From positions 2,542,001 to 2,606,000 of the forward strand of contig OY969919.1 of the NCBI GenBank assembly GCA_963704585.1: a DNA stretch of 64,000 nt. The letters run 5' to 3'. The notes under the pieces are model-generated. The model made no database searches and was not told the origin of the DNA. It saw only the letters and a program-made list of their open reading frames with translations. A program made the position numbers and the translations under genes. Source of the stretch: Bog-756 sp963704585. GTDB taxonomy: Bacteria > Actinomycetota > Acidimicrobiia > Acidimicrobiales > RAAP-2. Of the stretch, positions 57,481 to 64,000 are shown piece after piece (positions within the stretch are counted from its first letter, which is position 1; the number at the start of each line of letters is the position of its first letter).

Positions 57481-58044
57481 CTATCGCGACACGCGGTAGC
57501 GGAGGTAGGCGACGTTCGATCCCAAGGCACGGGTTTCGATGCGTTCGAGATCCACCCGCTGCTCGCGCCGGGGGAAGAACGGAATGCCGCCTCCGACCAG
57601 CACCGGGCAGACCCTGGCCCGGTACTCGTCGATCAGATCCAGCGCGGCCGCTTCCGCGGCGAGCGTTGCGCCGCCGATCGCGATGTGACCTTCTCCCGGC
57701 TCGCCTCGCAACCGTTCGATCTCCTCCGCCAGGCCGCCGATGGCCAGGCGGGCGTTGCCCTCGACCGCCGACAGCGTGGTGGAGAACACCACCTTCGGGA
57801 GCGGCTTCCAGAGCGCGGCCCACTCGAGCATCGCGTCGTCGAGCGTTGCGACTTGGTCGGCGGTCTCCCAGTACAGCATCGTCTCGTAGAGCCGTCGTCC
57901 CATCACGTAGACGCCGACCTCTCGGATCTCGTCGGTGACGAAGCGAAAGACCTCCTCGTCGGGCTCCGTCCAGTCGAAGCCGCCGTCGGGCCCGACGATG
58001 TACCCGTCGAGGGAGACGTCCATCGAGTAGGTCAGGTCGCGCAC
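57481..58044 (-). CDS. RibD C-terminal/dihydrofolate reductase-like protein
   Basis: A 187-residue protein starting at GTG 58044, which follows a strong AAGGAGG ribosome-binding sequence by seven to eight bases. Features are YSMDVSLDGYIVGPDGGFDW, VYVMGRRLYETMLYW, KVVFSTTLSAVEGNARLA, GHIAIGGATLAAEA and CPVLVGGGIPFFP, as in the small DHFR-like 'YyaP/YwjB' proteins of the RibD_C family. These bind NADPH. Substrates are mostly unknown. It is monocistronic in appearance. Confidence 0.9.
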   Translation of the reverse strand: MRDLTYSMDVSLDGYIVGPDGGFDWTEPDEEVFRFVTDEIREVGVYVMGRRLYETMLYWETADQVATLDDAMLEWAALWKPLPKVVFSTTLSAVEGNARLAIGGLAEEIERLRGEPGEGHIAIGGATLAAEAAALDLIDEYRARVCPVLVGGGIPFFPRREQRVDLERIETRALGSNVAYLRYRVSR

Positions 58045-58280
58045 CAGAGTTCCTCCTTGGTTCCGGGTTCGACAGTACGACCGCCGGGCGCAGGGCGCCG
58101 GAAAAGAGTCATCGCGGATCGCGGGACTCTCCGCTACCGGGGTGCGCCAGCGGAAGACCGAAGCGCCTGAAACGTCGCGTCGGGTTCGGAACGACATCGC
58201 CAATTGCACGCTCCACGATTCCCCGGTGGGTGATCGGCGCGCAGCGCGTCCTGCCAGGCCGGATACCCGCCGCGGCGGGC

Positions 58281-59588
58281 CTACGTGGACGCCAGCAGGT
58301 CCCGGAGCCGCACCCTCCCTCCGGTGCGGAGCACCGCCCTCCGGTAGACGCACGCGGCGACCACGGCGACGAAGACGGTGGACACCGCGGTCAGGAGCAT
58401 CGAAAAGGCGAACTGCCACCAGGTCACGGCGCCGAACCCGACGAGCGTCGGCATGGCGAACGGCGCGGTCGGTGGCAGGTAGGCGAGGACCTTGACCAGC
58501 AGCGACGGCGTGCCGCTGCTCACGCCGGTGAGCGAGACGATGTATCCGAAGATGAGGGGCGCGCTCAGCGGCAACGCCAGGCTCTGCACCTGGTCCTGGC
58601 GCTCGGCCAGCGAACCGGCGGCGGCGTAGAGCCAGCTGTAGAAGGCGTAGCCGAGGATCAGCCACACCAGCGTGGACGCCACGACCAGTGGTGCGGTCCC
58701 CTGCACCAGGCTCGAACCCACGACCTTGGCCAGCACCAGGGCGAAGGCCACCAAGGAGACGGCCTGCACGAGTGCGACCGCTCCGATGCCCAGCAACTTG
58801 CCGGCGAGCAGCTGGACGGGACGGATCGTGGCGAGCAGGACCTCCACCACCCGACTGGCCTTCTCCTCCATCACCCCCATGAGGGTCCACGTCAGGTACT
58901 GCGTGAGGACGACGAAGATGAGGATCACGCCCAACAGTGCCGTCGCCTCCGACGTTGTTCGGGCCTTCTTGCCAGGATGGAGGCTGTCCACGGGCAGCGG
59001 TCTTGCCTTGGCGACCTCGGCCTCCTGTGCCGGCGTGAGCCCGGCGCGCGCGAACGCCTGCTGCGCGCCGAGGGTCGTCGACACCGCGCGGACGAAGCGG
59101 GCCGCGGGTGAGGTGTCGGTGTCCGAGATCGGCTGCGGCACGATGATCGTGCCCCCGACGTCCACCACCACGTCGAGGCGTCCCGCACCGAGCGCCTGTT
59201 CGGCGCTGTTGCGGTTCGGCTCGTGGACGACCACCACCGGCTGCCCGAGTGACGTGCCGAGCGCGCGGAGCTCCGAATCGAAGGACGGTGTGCCACCGAC
59301 GACGCCCGCCGCGAGGGGTTTGGTGGACGCCTTCTGGAGGGTCGGGATCACCACGGCCGCCGCGACCACGGCGAGGAGGATGATCGTCACCGCCCGGAAC
59401 ACCCGTCCGCGCACACGCTCGCGGATCTCGCGGCCGGCCACGAGCCCGGTCTCCCCGAAGAGCGTCCGACCGCCCACTCGCGAGCGCACCGCACCGAGCC
59501 GCGACGTCCCGCCCCCTCGTCGGCGACGGAGCGCGCGGGCGACGACGGCCACCACCACAGCGGCGACGATGATGAGCAGCGGCTTCAC
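58281..59588 (-). CDS. ABC-2 type exporter permease (NatB-like)
   Basis: A 435-residue membrane protein starting at a GTG that overlaps the ATPase stop (GTGA). An N-terminal helix and a cytoplasmic Arg-rich stretch precede the conserved LVAGREIRERVRGRVFRAVT and a second helix. A large external loop (about residues 95-215) follows, then six hydrophobic segments with WTLMGVMEEKASRVVEVLLA, the signature of NatB/ABC-2 permeases. It works with the upstream ATPase. NatAB-type systems export sodium or small toxic compounds. The substrate here is unknown. Confidence 0.92.
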   Translation of the reverse strand: MKPLLIIVAAVVVAVVARALRRRRGGGTSRLGAVRSRVGGRTLFGETGLVAGREIRERVRGRVFRAVTIILLAVVAAAVVIPTLQKASTKPLAAGVVGGTPSFDSELRALGTSLGQPVVVVHEPNRNSAEQALGAGRLDVVVDVGGTIIVPQPISDTDTSPAARFVRAVSTTLGAQQAFARAGLTPAQEAEVAKARPLPVDSLHPGKKARTTSEATALLGVILIFVVLTQYLTWTLMGVMEEKASRVVEVLLATIRPVQLLAGKLLGIGAVALVQAVSLVAFALVLAKVVGSSLVQGTAPLVVASTLVWLILGYAFYSWLYAAAGSLAERQDQVQSLALPLSAPLIFGYIVSLTGVSSGTPSLLVKVLAYLPPTAPFAMPTLVGFGAVTWWQFAFSMLLTAVSTVFVAVVAACVYRRAVLRTGGRVRLRDLLAST

Positions 59589-60484
59589 CGGACCACCGCC
59601 TCGCGGAACACCTCGGACATCCGACGGCGTTCGAACGCGAAGTGGGTGACCTGCCCGGCGGCGCGCGCCGCGTCGAGCACGATCTCGCTGTCGGTCGAGC
59701 CGTCGAGGACGAGCCGGACCTCGCCTCCATGCACCTCCGAGATGGACACGCCGGGCAACTGTCGGGCCCAGGCAGCCTGGCGGTCACCCTCGACCCGCAC
59801 GACGAGGCGACGGGGACCGCTCGTGGCCAGGTCGTCGACCGTCCCGCTCGCCACCAGCCTCCCGTGGTCGATGATGGCGACCGACTCGCAGAGGTGCTCG
59901 ACCAGGTCGAGCTGGTGGCTGGAGAAGAGCACGCACCGCCCCGCCCGTGCCTGCTCGACGAGGACGTCGCCGATCGCGTCGATGCCGGCCGGATCGAGCC
60001 CCGCGAGCGGCTCGTCGAGCACGAGGAGTTCGGGGTCGTGCACGAGGGCCGCCGCGAGCTGGACCCGCTGCTGGTTCCCGTGCGACAGCGACTCGACCTT
60101 GCTGTCCGCCCGGTCCGCCACGTCCAGGCGCTCGAGCCACTGCCCGGTCGCCGCGGCGGCGCCGACGGCGTCCATCCCGTGCAGCCTGCCCAGGTACTCG
60201 ATCTCTTCGGCGACGAGCATGCTCGGGTAGAGGCCGCGCTCCTCGGGCATGTAGCCGAAGCGGCGCCGTTCGCGGGCCCCGACCGGTGTTCCTCCCCAAC
60301 GCACCGAACCGGCGTCGAGGTCGGTGAGACCGAAGACGGCCCGCATCGCGGTGGTCTTTCCGGCGCCGTTCGGACCGAGGAACCCGATGACCTGTCCCGA
60401 GGGGACGGCGAGTGTGAAGTCGTCGAGGGCGGTGACCGCGCCGAAGCGACGGCGCAGTCCGTCGAGCTCGAGGAGGCCGGCCAC
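59585..60484 (-). CDS. ABC exporter ATP-binding protein (NatA-like)
   Basis: A 299-residue ATPase from GTG 60484 (VAGLLELDGLRRRFGAVTAL). Longer frames to 60616 or 60637 exist, but their extra residues are not protein-like. Walker A GFLGPNGAGKTTAMRAVFGL, Q-loop region FGYMPEERGLYP, signature LSHGNQQRVQLA and Walker B LLVLDEPLAGLDP are intact. The 'PEERGLY' sequence is characteristic of NatA-like ATPases. It is coupled by overlap to the permease gene downstream and divergent from the AhpD-like gene. Confidence 0.92.
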   Translation of the reverse strand: MAGLLELDGLRRRFGAVTALDDFTLAVPSGQVIGFLGPNGAGKTTAMRAVFGLTDLDAGSVRWGGTPVGARERRRFGYMPEERGLYPSMLVAEEIEYLGRLHGMDAVGAAAATGQWLERLDVADRADSKVESLSHGNQQRVQLAAALVHDPELLVLDEPLAGLDPAGIDAIGDVLVEQARAGRCVLFSSHQLDLVEHLCESVAIIDHGRLVASGTVDDLATSGPRRLVVRVEGDRQAAWARQLPGVSISEVHGGEVRLVLDGSTDSEIVLDAARAAGQVTHFAFERRRMSEVFREAVVR

Positions 60485-60688
60485 GGCCGTAGCGTACGGT
60501 TCCCGGCAGTGCGGTTGGCGGTCATCGACGATCTCGCCGGCTGCGGTGTCGACCCGGGTCCCGGGACGGGCCGCCTCCCGGCTTGCTCCGACCGTCTCGG
60601 TGACCGAGCCGGCCATGTCACATCCTCGGGACTCCACCCGTCATGTCTGTGTCGACCCACCCGGCGCCGACGTGACGATGGAGGAACG

Positions 60689-61150
60689 ATGCACGCACGA
60701 ATGGAGAACCCCGGGACGCTCCTTCCCGAAGCCACCACCGCGATCCAGGACCTAGTGAAGGTGGCCTACTCGGCAGGGGTGCCCCGGGCCACGATGGAGC
60801 TCGTCCACCTGCGGACGAGCCAGATCAACGGCTGCAGCTACTGCGTGTCGTCGGGCTCGACTTCGGCGAAGCGGTCCGGTGAGTCGGACGAGCGCGTCTT
60901 CGGCGTCGCCGCCTGGCGGGAGGCGCCGTGGTTCGACGGGGCCGAACGTGCCGCGCTGGGACTCGCCGAAGCGATGACCCGTCTGAGCGATCACCCCGAA
61001 GCCGTCGGTGACGCCGTCTGGGAGGACGCGGCCAGGCACTTCGACGAGCGTCAGCTCGCGGGCCTGATCCTCTGGATCGCCGTCAGCAACCTCTTCAATC
61101 GGATCAACACCGCGATCCGGCAGCCCGCGGGCGAGATCCACTGGGGGTAG
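60689..61150 (+). CDS. Carboxymuconolactone decarboxylase/AhpD-like protein
   Basis: A 153-residue all-helical protein. ATG 60689 follows GGAGG. The family motif is QINGCSYCVSSGSTSAKRSG. The CxxC pair is present, but the His three residues later that completes the peroxidatic site in most AhpD-like proteins (CxxCxxxH) is absent, being Gly or Ser here. Activity as an alkylhydroperoxidase is therefore uncertain. The C-terminal AVSNLFNRINTAIRQPAGEI is typical of the 'AhpD family' in actinobacteria. Confidence 0.9.
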   Translation: MHARMENPGTLLPEATTAIQDLVKVAYSAGVPRATMELVHLRTSQINGCSYCVSSGSTSAKRSGESDERVFGVAAWREAPWFDGAERAALGLAEAMTRLSDHPEAVGDAVWEDAARHFDERQLAGLILWIAVSNLFNRINTAIRQPAGEIHWG

Positions 61151-61331
61151 GCGTCGACGGAACGGCGACGGACGGTCTCGTCGTCGGCCCCGGCTGATCC
61201 CACCGTCGGCCTTGCGCCCGCGACGGCAGTAGTCAATTCGACCCGACCACCCGTTCTGTCGACCCGCGGACCGCGGTGAGATACCCGGGCCCGCCGGGCG
61301 AAACGGCCGTCGGAGACGTCCGCGAGTGCGG

Positions 61332-62067
61332 TCAGTGCTCCGCTGCGTCGAGGACGCAGCGGAGCTTCGCCAGGCTCTGCCCGAGCAGCCGCGAGACGTG
61401 CATCTGGCTGATGCCCATCTGCCCGGCGATCTTGCCCTGGGTCAATCCCTCGACGAAACGAAGTCGGAGGATGGCGCGTGAACGCTCCGGTAGGCATTCG
61501 ATGGCGGCGGCGATCGTCTCGCGATCCTCAGCCAACTCGAATCCGGTGTCCAACACTCCGAGCGGGTCATCGGACCGATGCCCCCTGTGGCCGATGCGGT
61601 CGACGGAGGTCGCATAGTGCGCCTGTCCCGCCTCGAGTCCCTCGAGCACCTCTTCCTCGCTGAGTCCCCCGCTCCACCGCGATCTCGAGAACCGTCGGTG
61701 GCCGGCCGAGCTCCTGGGTGAGGCGCTCGACGGTGCCGGCGATCTCGAGACTCAGCTCCTGGAGCCGGCGAGGCGTTCGGACCACCCAGCCGCGGTCGCG
61801 CAGATAGTGCTTGAGCTCGCCGATGATGGTCTTGGTCGCGAAGGTCGAGAACGCCACCCCGCGGAAGGGATCGAAGCGATCGACCGCGTTGATGAGCGCG
61901 ATCGACGCGACCTGGACGAGATCGTCGTGCTGGTCCGCCCGGAATCTGAATCGCCGGGCGAGGTGGTGTGCGAGCCCGAGGTGCCGCTGCACGAGCTCGT
62001 TCCGGATCGAGGGATCACCGGATCGCGCGAGCTCCTCGAAGGTCGCCGTCGGAGTGGCGGTGCTCAT
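61332..62067 (-). CDS. RNA polymerase sigma factor of the SigB/SigF group (one apparent frameshift)
   Basis: From ATG 62067 one frame gives regions 2 and 3 (GLAHHLARRFRFRADQHDDL, VQVASIALINAVDRFDPFRG, FSTFATKTIIGELKHYLRDR). At about 61665, within a run of five G on the minus strand, it must shift to a second frame for the rest: SEEEVLEGLEAGQAHY and region 4 LPERSRAILRLRFVEGLTQG, with helix-turn-helix MGISQMHVSRLLGQSL. Length 736 is 3n+1. Removing one G gives a normal 244-residue sigma factor. It is the last gene of an anti-anti-sigma, anti-sigma, sigma operon, with ATGA overlaps between the genes. Such factors direct general stress responses. Confidence 0.87.
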
Positions 62068-62513
62068 GGAGTGGCCGTCCGACCTCGGCGTTTCCGGAGC
62101 CAGGTCCACTCGGTTCCGTCGTCGAGACCCGAGCCGTGCGCGTCCACCAACACGTCGAGGATGCGTGTCGAAAGGTCCTCGGGCACTGCGTCGAGCGCGT
62201 CGAGGGCGTGGACCACCCGTACCGAACCCGATCGACGGAATCGACACCTGATCTCGATGGTGCCGTCGCCGACGTCGTAGTCGAGATGGAGCACTCCTTC
62301 ACCGCGACCGCGGACGAGCGAGAGGCACAGTTCGTCGACCGCCAATCGGAGGTCGTCGATCTCCTCGACGTCGAAGCCGGCGCGTGATGCCATCGTGGCC
62401 GCGGTGAGTCGAGCGAGAACGAGTAGGTCCGCTTCGAGCGGGAAGCTCAGTGCGACGGTGCCCGACGAAGACGACGGGTGGTCGCGTCCTGACGCTTCGT
62501 CGGCCACGCTCAT
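62064..62513 (-). CDS. Anti-sigma factor, HATPase (RsbW-like)
   Basis: A 149-residue protein of the histidine-kinase-like ATPase fold (MSVADE start at 62513, overlapping the STAS stop). The N-box region reads DLRLAVDELCLSLV. The Glu is present, but the usual Asn four residues on is Ser, a variant I recall in actinobacterial SigF anti-sigma proteins. The G-boxes are also weak. It would bind the sigma factor downstream and be released by the unphosphorylated STAS protein. The gene overlaps sigma by ATGA, consistent with stoichiometric expression. Confidence 0.85.
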   Translation of the reverse strand: MSVADEASGRDHPSSSSGTVALSFPLEADLLVLARLTAATMASRAGFDVEEIDDLRLAVDELCLSLVRGRGEGVLHLDYDVGDGTIEIRCRFRRSGSVRVVHALDALDAVPEDLSTRILDVLVDAHGSGLDDGTEWTWLRKRRGRTATP

Positions 62514-62851
62514 CCCGCCACAGCGTCTTCGATCGTCGTCGAGATGGGGAACAGGTCGGTCAGACCGGTGATCTCGAAGACCTTGAGAATGCGCGCTTCG
62601 GCGATGACGAGCGAAAAGCGCACGCCGCGCTCCTTGCACTGGTTGAACGCCCTGATGAGCATGCCGAGACCGGTCGAATCGATGAACGTGACGTCGCGGA
62701 GATCAACCACGACCCGGTCGTTCCCGTGCCCGATGGCGGCATCGAGCCGGTCCCGCAGCTCCGGAGCCGTCGCAAGGTCGACCTCACCGCTCGCGGCCAC
62801 CACGACGGCGCCGCCCCGGGTCTCCAGGCTGGCTTCGAACTGCCGATCCAC
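62510..62851 (-). CDS. Anti-anti-sigma factor, STAS domain (RsbV-like)
   Basis: A 113-residue STAS protein from GTG 62851 with GGAGG seven bases upstream. The core ASGEVDLATAPELRDRL and DLRDVTFIDSTGLGML (phosphorylatable Ser59 by family analogy), then VRFSLVIAEARILKVFEITG, are complete. When unphosphorylated such proteins bind the anti-sigma factor and free sigma. It is the first gene of the three-gene partner-switching operon. The longer frame upstream of the GTG is not protein-like. Confidence 0.92.
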   Translation of the reverse strand: MDRQFEASLETRGGAVVVAASGEVDLATAPELRDRLDAAIGHGNDRVVVDLRDVTFIDSTGLGMLIRAFNQCKERGVRFSLVIAEARILKVFEITGLTDLFPISTTIEDAVAG

Positions 62852-63205
62852 GGGCTCCTCCTTGGATCGTGGCTCGGACGGACCGCAGCGGATCTGCGTT
62901 CGCCCGCACTCCACCGGTCTACCTCTGCCCCGGCGGGTACACGCCCAAACGGCCATCCTCGGATGTGCCTCTCCCACAGGCGTCATCTCGTCGGATCCAG
63001 ATCTGCATGCACCCTAATCCGGGTGGCCGCGGGGGCGCTCGCCTCCGCGACGAAACGAGTCGGGAGTCATCTGACGGACCGTGCCATGATGCGGTGAGCA
63101 GACGTAGGTTTTGTCTGTTCCTCGTCGGGTAAGAAAGCCCTGGTGTGGAGCGGGGACGCGCAGAAGTCGTTGTCCAGCGCCACACGATTCATCGAATGCG
63201 CCGAG
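62852..63205. other. Intergenic region between divergent sigma operon and second HATPase gene
   Basis: About 354 bp without a gene. It contains the SigF-like promoter listed at 63108-63132. On the minus strand a weaker match, GTTT-N15-GGGGCA (62950 to 62926), lies about 75 bp before the STAS start. A CTGACGGACCGT at 63071-63082 resembles the shared catabolic operator in its left two thirds but lacks the second arm. Confidence 0.5.
63108..63132 (+). promoter_or_regulatory. SigB/SigF-type promoter, GTTT-N15-GGGTAA
   Basis: GTTT (63108-63111), a 15-base spacer and GGGTAA (63127-63132) match the known SigF/SigB promoter pattern (GTTT, 14-17 bases, GGGTAT). It faces the HATPase gene starting 73 bp downstream. 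Confidence 0.6.
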
Positions 63206-63590
63206 ATGCTCCTGATCCAAGTGAGCCTGGAATCTCAACCGAAGGCAGTGGGGGAGGCCCGCGAGGCGGTCCGACGCCGCGCTCGAAGGATCTGATCCCG
63301 TGGAGGTCGACGCGATCACGATCATGGTGAGCGAGCTCGTCGCCAACGCTGTCCGGCACGGCCTCCCCCCGATCACTGTGGCGATGTCGCTGGACGACGA
63401 CGTGATCACCCTGGGCGTCGTCGACTGCGGCGCTAGCAATCCCACCCGACTGGCGGCGGCGCCCACCGACGAGCGGGGACGCGGCCTCAACATCGTCGAG
63501 CACTTCGCCGACGCGTGGGGGGTCGACCCCCTCGCGGTCGGGAAGCGCGTCTGGTGCCGCCGGCGGCTGCATCCCGTCGAGGTCAACTGA
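63206..63590 (+). CDS. Second anti-sigma-type HATPase (apparent frameshift near the N-terminus)
   Basis: The clear part (63300-63590) has the N-box MVSELVANAVRHG with intact Glu and Asn, G1 VVDCGASNP and G2 GRGLNIVEHFADAWGV, as in stand-alone anti-sigma ATPases (HATPase_c_2). A likely N-terminus is in another frame from ATG 63206 (VSLESQPKAVGEAREAVRRR), with one or two shifts near 63283-63298 linking to VEVDAIT. If the start were the GTG at 63300, the protein would lack its first helix and strand. A SigF-like promoter lies upstream, suggesting feedback on the stress regulon. Confidence 0.75.
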
Positions 63591-63671
63591 CCGAACGTCT
63601 CGAAAGGCTCCCGGTGCGGCCCGGGCCCTTCGGCCCTACCCCCAGCTCGGAGCGTAGGGGACGATGGGAGC

Positions 63672-64000
63672 GTGAAGGGCCCTGTCCAGAGCACGTTGCG
63701 CAAGCTCACCCGCGTGATGCGGCCGATTGCGCTGCGCACCGCCGGGAAGCCGGGCAAGCACGCCTCCGTCGTCCGTCACACCGGTCGCACCACCGGCCAC
63801 GGCTACGAGACGCCTGTCGTCGCCGTGGAGCACGGCGACGAGTTCCTCATCGCGCTCCCGTATGGACCGAGGACCGACTGGCTGCGCAACGTCCTGACCG
63901 CAGGGTCGGCCTCCGTCGTGACCGCGGGGCACACGTATGCGGTCGACCACCCCGAGGTCGTACCCATCGCGGAGGCCACCGGCTACTTCGGTGCGCAGGA
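63672..64000 (+). CDS. Deazaflavin-dependent nitroreductase family protein (DUF385), partial
   Basis: The first 109 residues of a flavin/deazaflavin-dependent nitroreductase-family (DUF385) protein, starting at GTG 63672 after GGGA. Visible are LRKLTRVMRPIALRTAGKPG, VVRHTGRTTGHGYETPVVAV and LIALPYGPRTDWLRNVLTAG, the last being the strongly conserved 'PYG....WLrN...aG' stretch. Relatives in mycobacteria (Ddn group) use F420. The gene runs off the window end. The substrate is unknown. Confidence 0.88.
   Translation, partial: MKGPVQSTLRKLTRVMRPIALRTAGKPGKHASVVRHTGRTTGHGYETPVVAVEHGDEFLIALPYGPRTDWLRNVLTAGSASVVTAGHTYAVDHPEVVPIAEATGYFGAQ

Noticed and set aside
57481..60738. A 1085-residue minus-strand frame covering ABC genes and the reductase
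   Set aside because: Only the last 187 residues are protein-like (RibD/DHFR-like). The rest is out of phase with the genuine ABC ATPase and permease.
62926..62950. SigF-type promoter on the minus strand before the STAS gene (GTTT-N15-GGGGCA)
   Set aside because: The spacing fits but the -10 part differs from GGGTAW at key positions. It is kept only as a weak possibility.
63071..63085. A fifth copy of the CTGAC-N5-GTCAG operator (CTGACGGACCGTGCC)
   Set aside because: Only the left arm and spacer agree and the second arm is lost. The neighbouring genes are not catabolic.

Overview
The window looks like a chromosomal segment of a high-GC actinobacterium, most plausibly of the Acidimicrobiia. 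This rests on the very GC-rich sequence, an F420-type (LLM) oxidoreductase and a deazaflavin-type nitroreductase, a mycobacterial-style steroid-degradation cluster, SigF-type partner switching, and three secreted proteins built on the same repeat (GYWLVASDGG...FGDA.FYGSMGG) that I associate with Acidimicrobiia. No rRNA or marker gene allows a firmer placement.

Layout. 1-4.6 kb: an ABC exporter under a KstR-like TetR gene, a second TetR gene with a DUF1275 membrane protein, and a cyclase-family hydrolase. 4.8-6.3 kb: a secreted CAP-domain repeat protein. 6.3-9.7 kb: aldehyde dehydrogenase plus D-aminoacylase-like amidohydrolase. 9.8-11.2 kb: MscS channel and a Thr-rich membrane protein. 11.2-16.9 kb: an operon of amidohydrolase, two acyl-CoA dehydrogenase subunits, LLM oxidoreductase and a small membrane protein, then an SDR. 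17-20.6 kb: SGNH hydrolase, secreted CHAP-repeat protein, GNAT. 20.6-24.1 kb: a second acyl-CoA dehydrogenase pair divergent from a thiolase. 24.1-28.4 kb: PAS-GGDEF-EAL protein and a solitary ketosynthase. 28.8-33.3 kb: echA20-ipdA-ipdB-ipdC divergent from an SDR, which matches the M. tuberculosis Rv3548c-Rv3553 arrangement for steroid C/D-ring breakdown. 33.5-44.4 kb: EAL protein, pntAA-pntAB-pntB, fibronectin-III repeat protein, PIN-TRAM protein, GH18-like protein.

At 44.5 kb a tRNA-Ala(CGC) gene is followed by a degenerate accessory segment (44.6-55.4 kb). It holds an IS256-type element, a UvrD helicase/PD-(D/E)XK nuclease gene and a type III-like res-mod pair, all broken by many frameshifts, and a 5'-truncated HxlR regulator. 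After it come a sulfatase, a RibD/DHFR-like reductase, a second ABC exporter, an AhpD-like protein, a SigF-type sigma factor with anti-sigma and anti-anti-sigma genes, another HATPase with a SigF-like promoter, and a deazaflavin-type nitroreductase running off the end.

The most interesting signal is a shared inverted repeat, CTGAC-N5-GTCAG. It lies upstream of four catabolic transcription units (9.7, 16.0, 22.9 and 32.5 kb) and ties them into what looks like one steroid/acyl-CoA regulon. It does not resemble the KstR or KstR2 operators I know. A second general observation is that six otherwise good genes outside the degenerate segment carry one apparent frameshift each, and all six have total lengths of 3n+1. 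A consistent insertion-type sequencing error is therefore a serious alternative to pseudogenisation.
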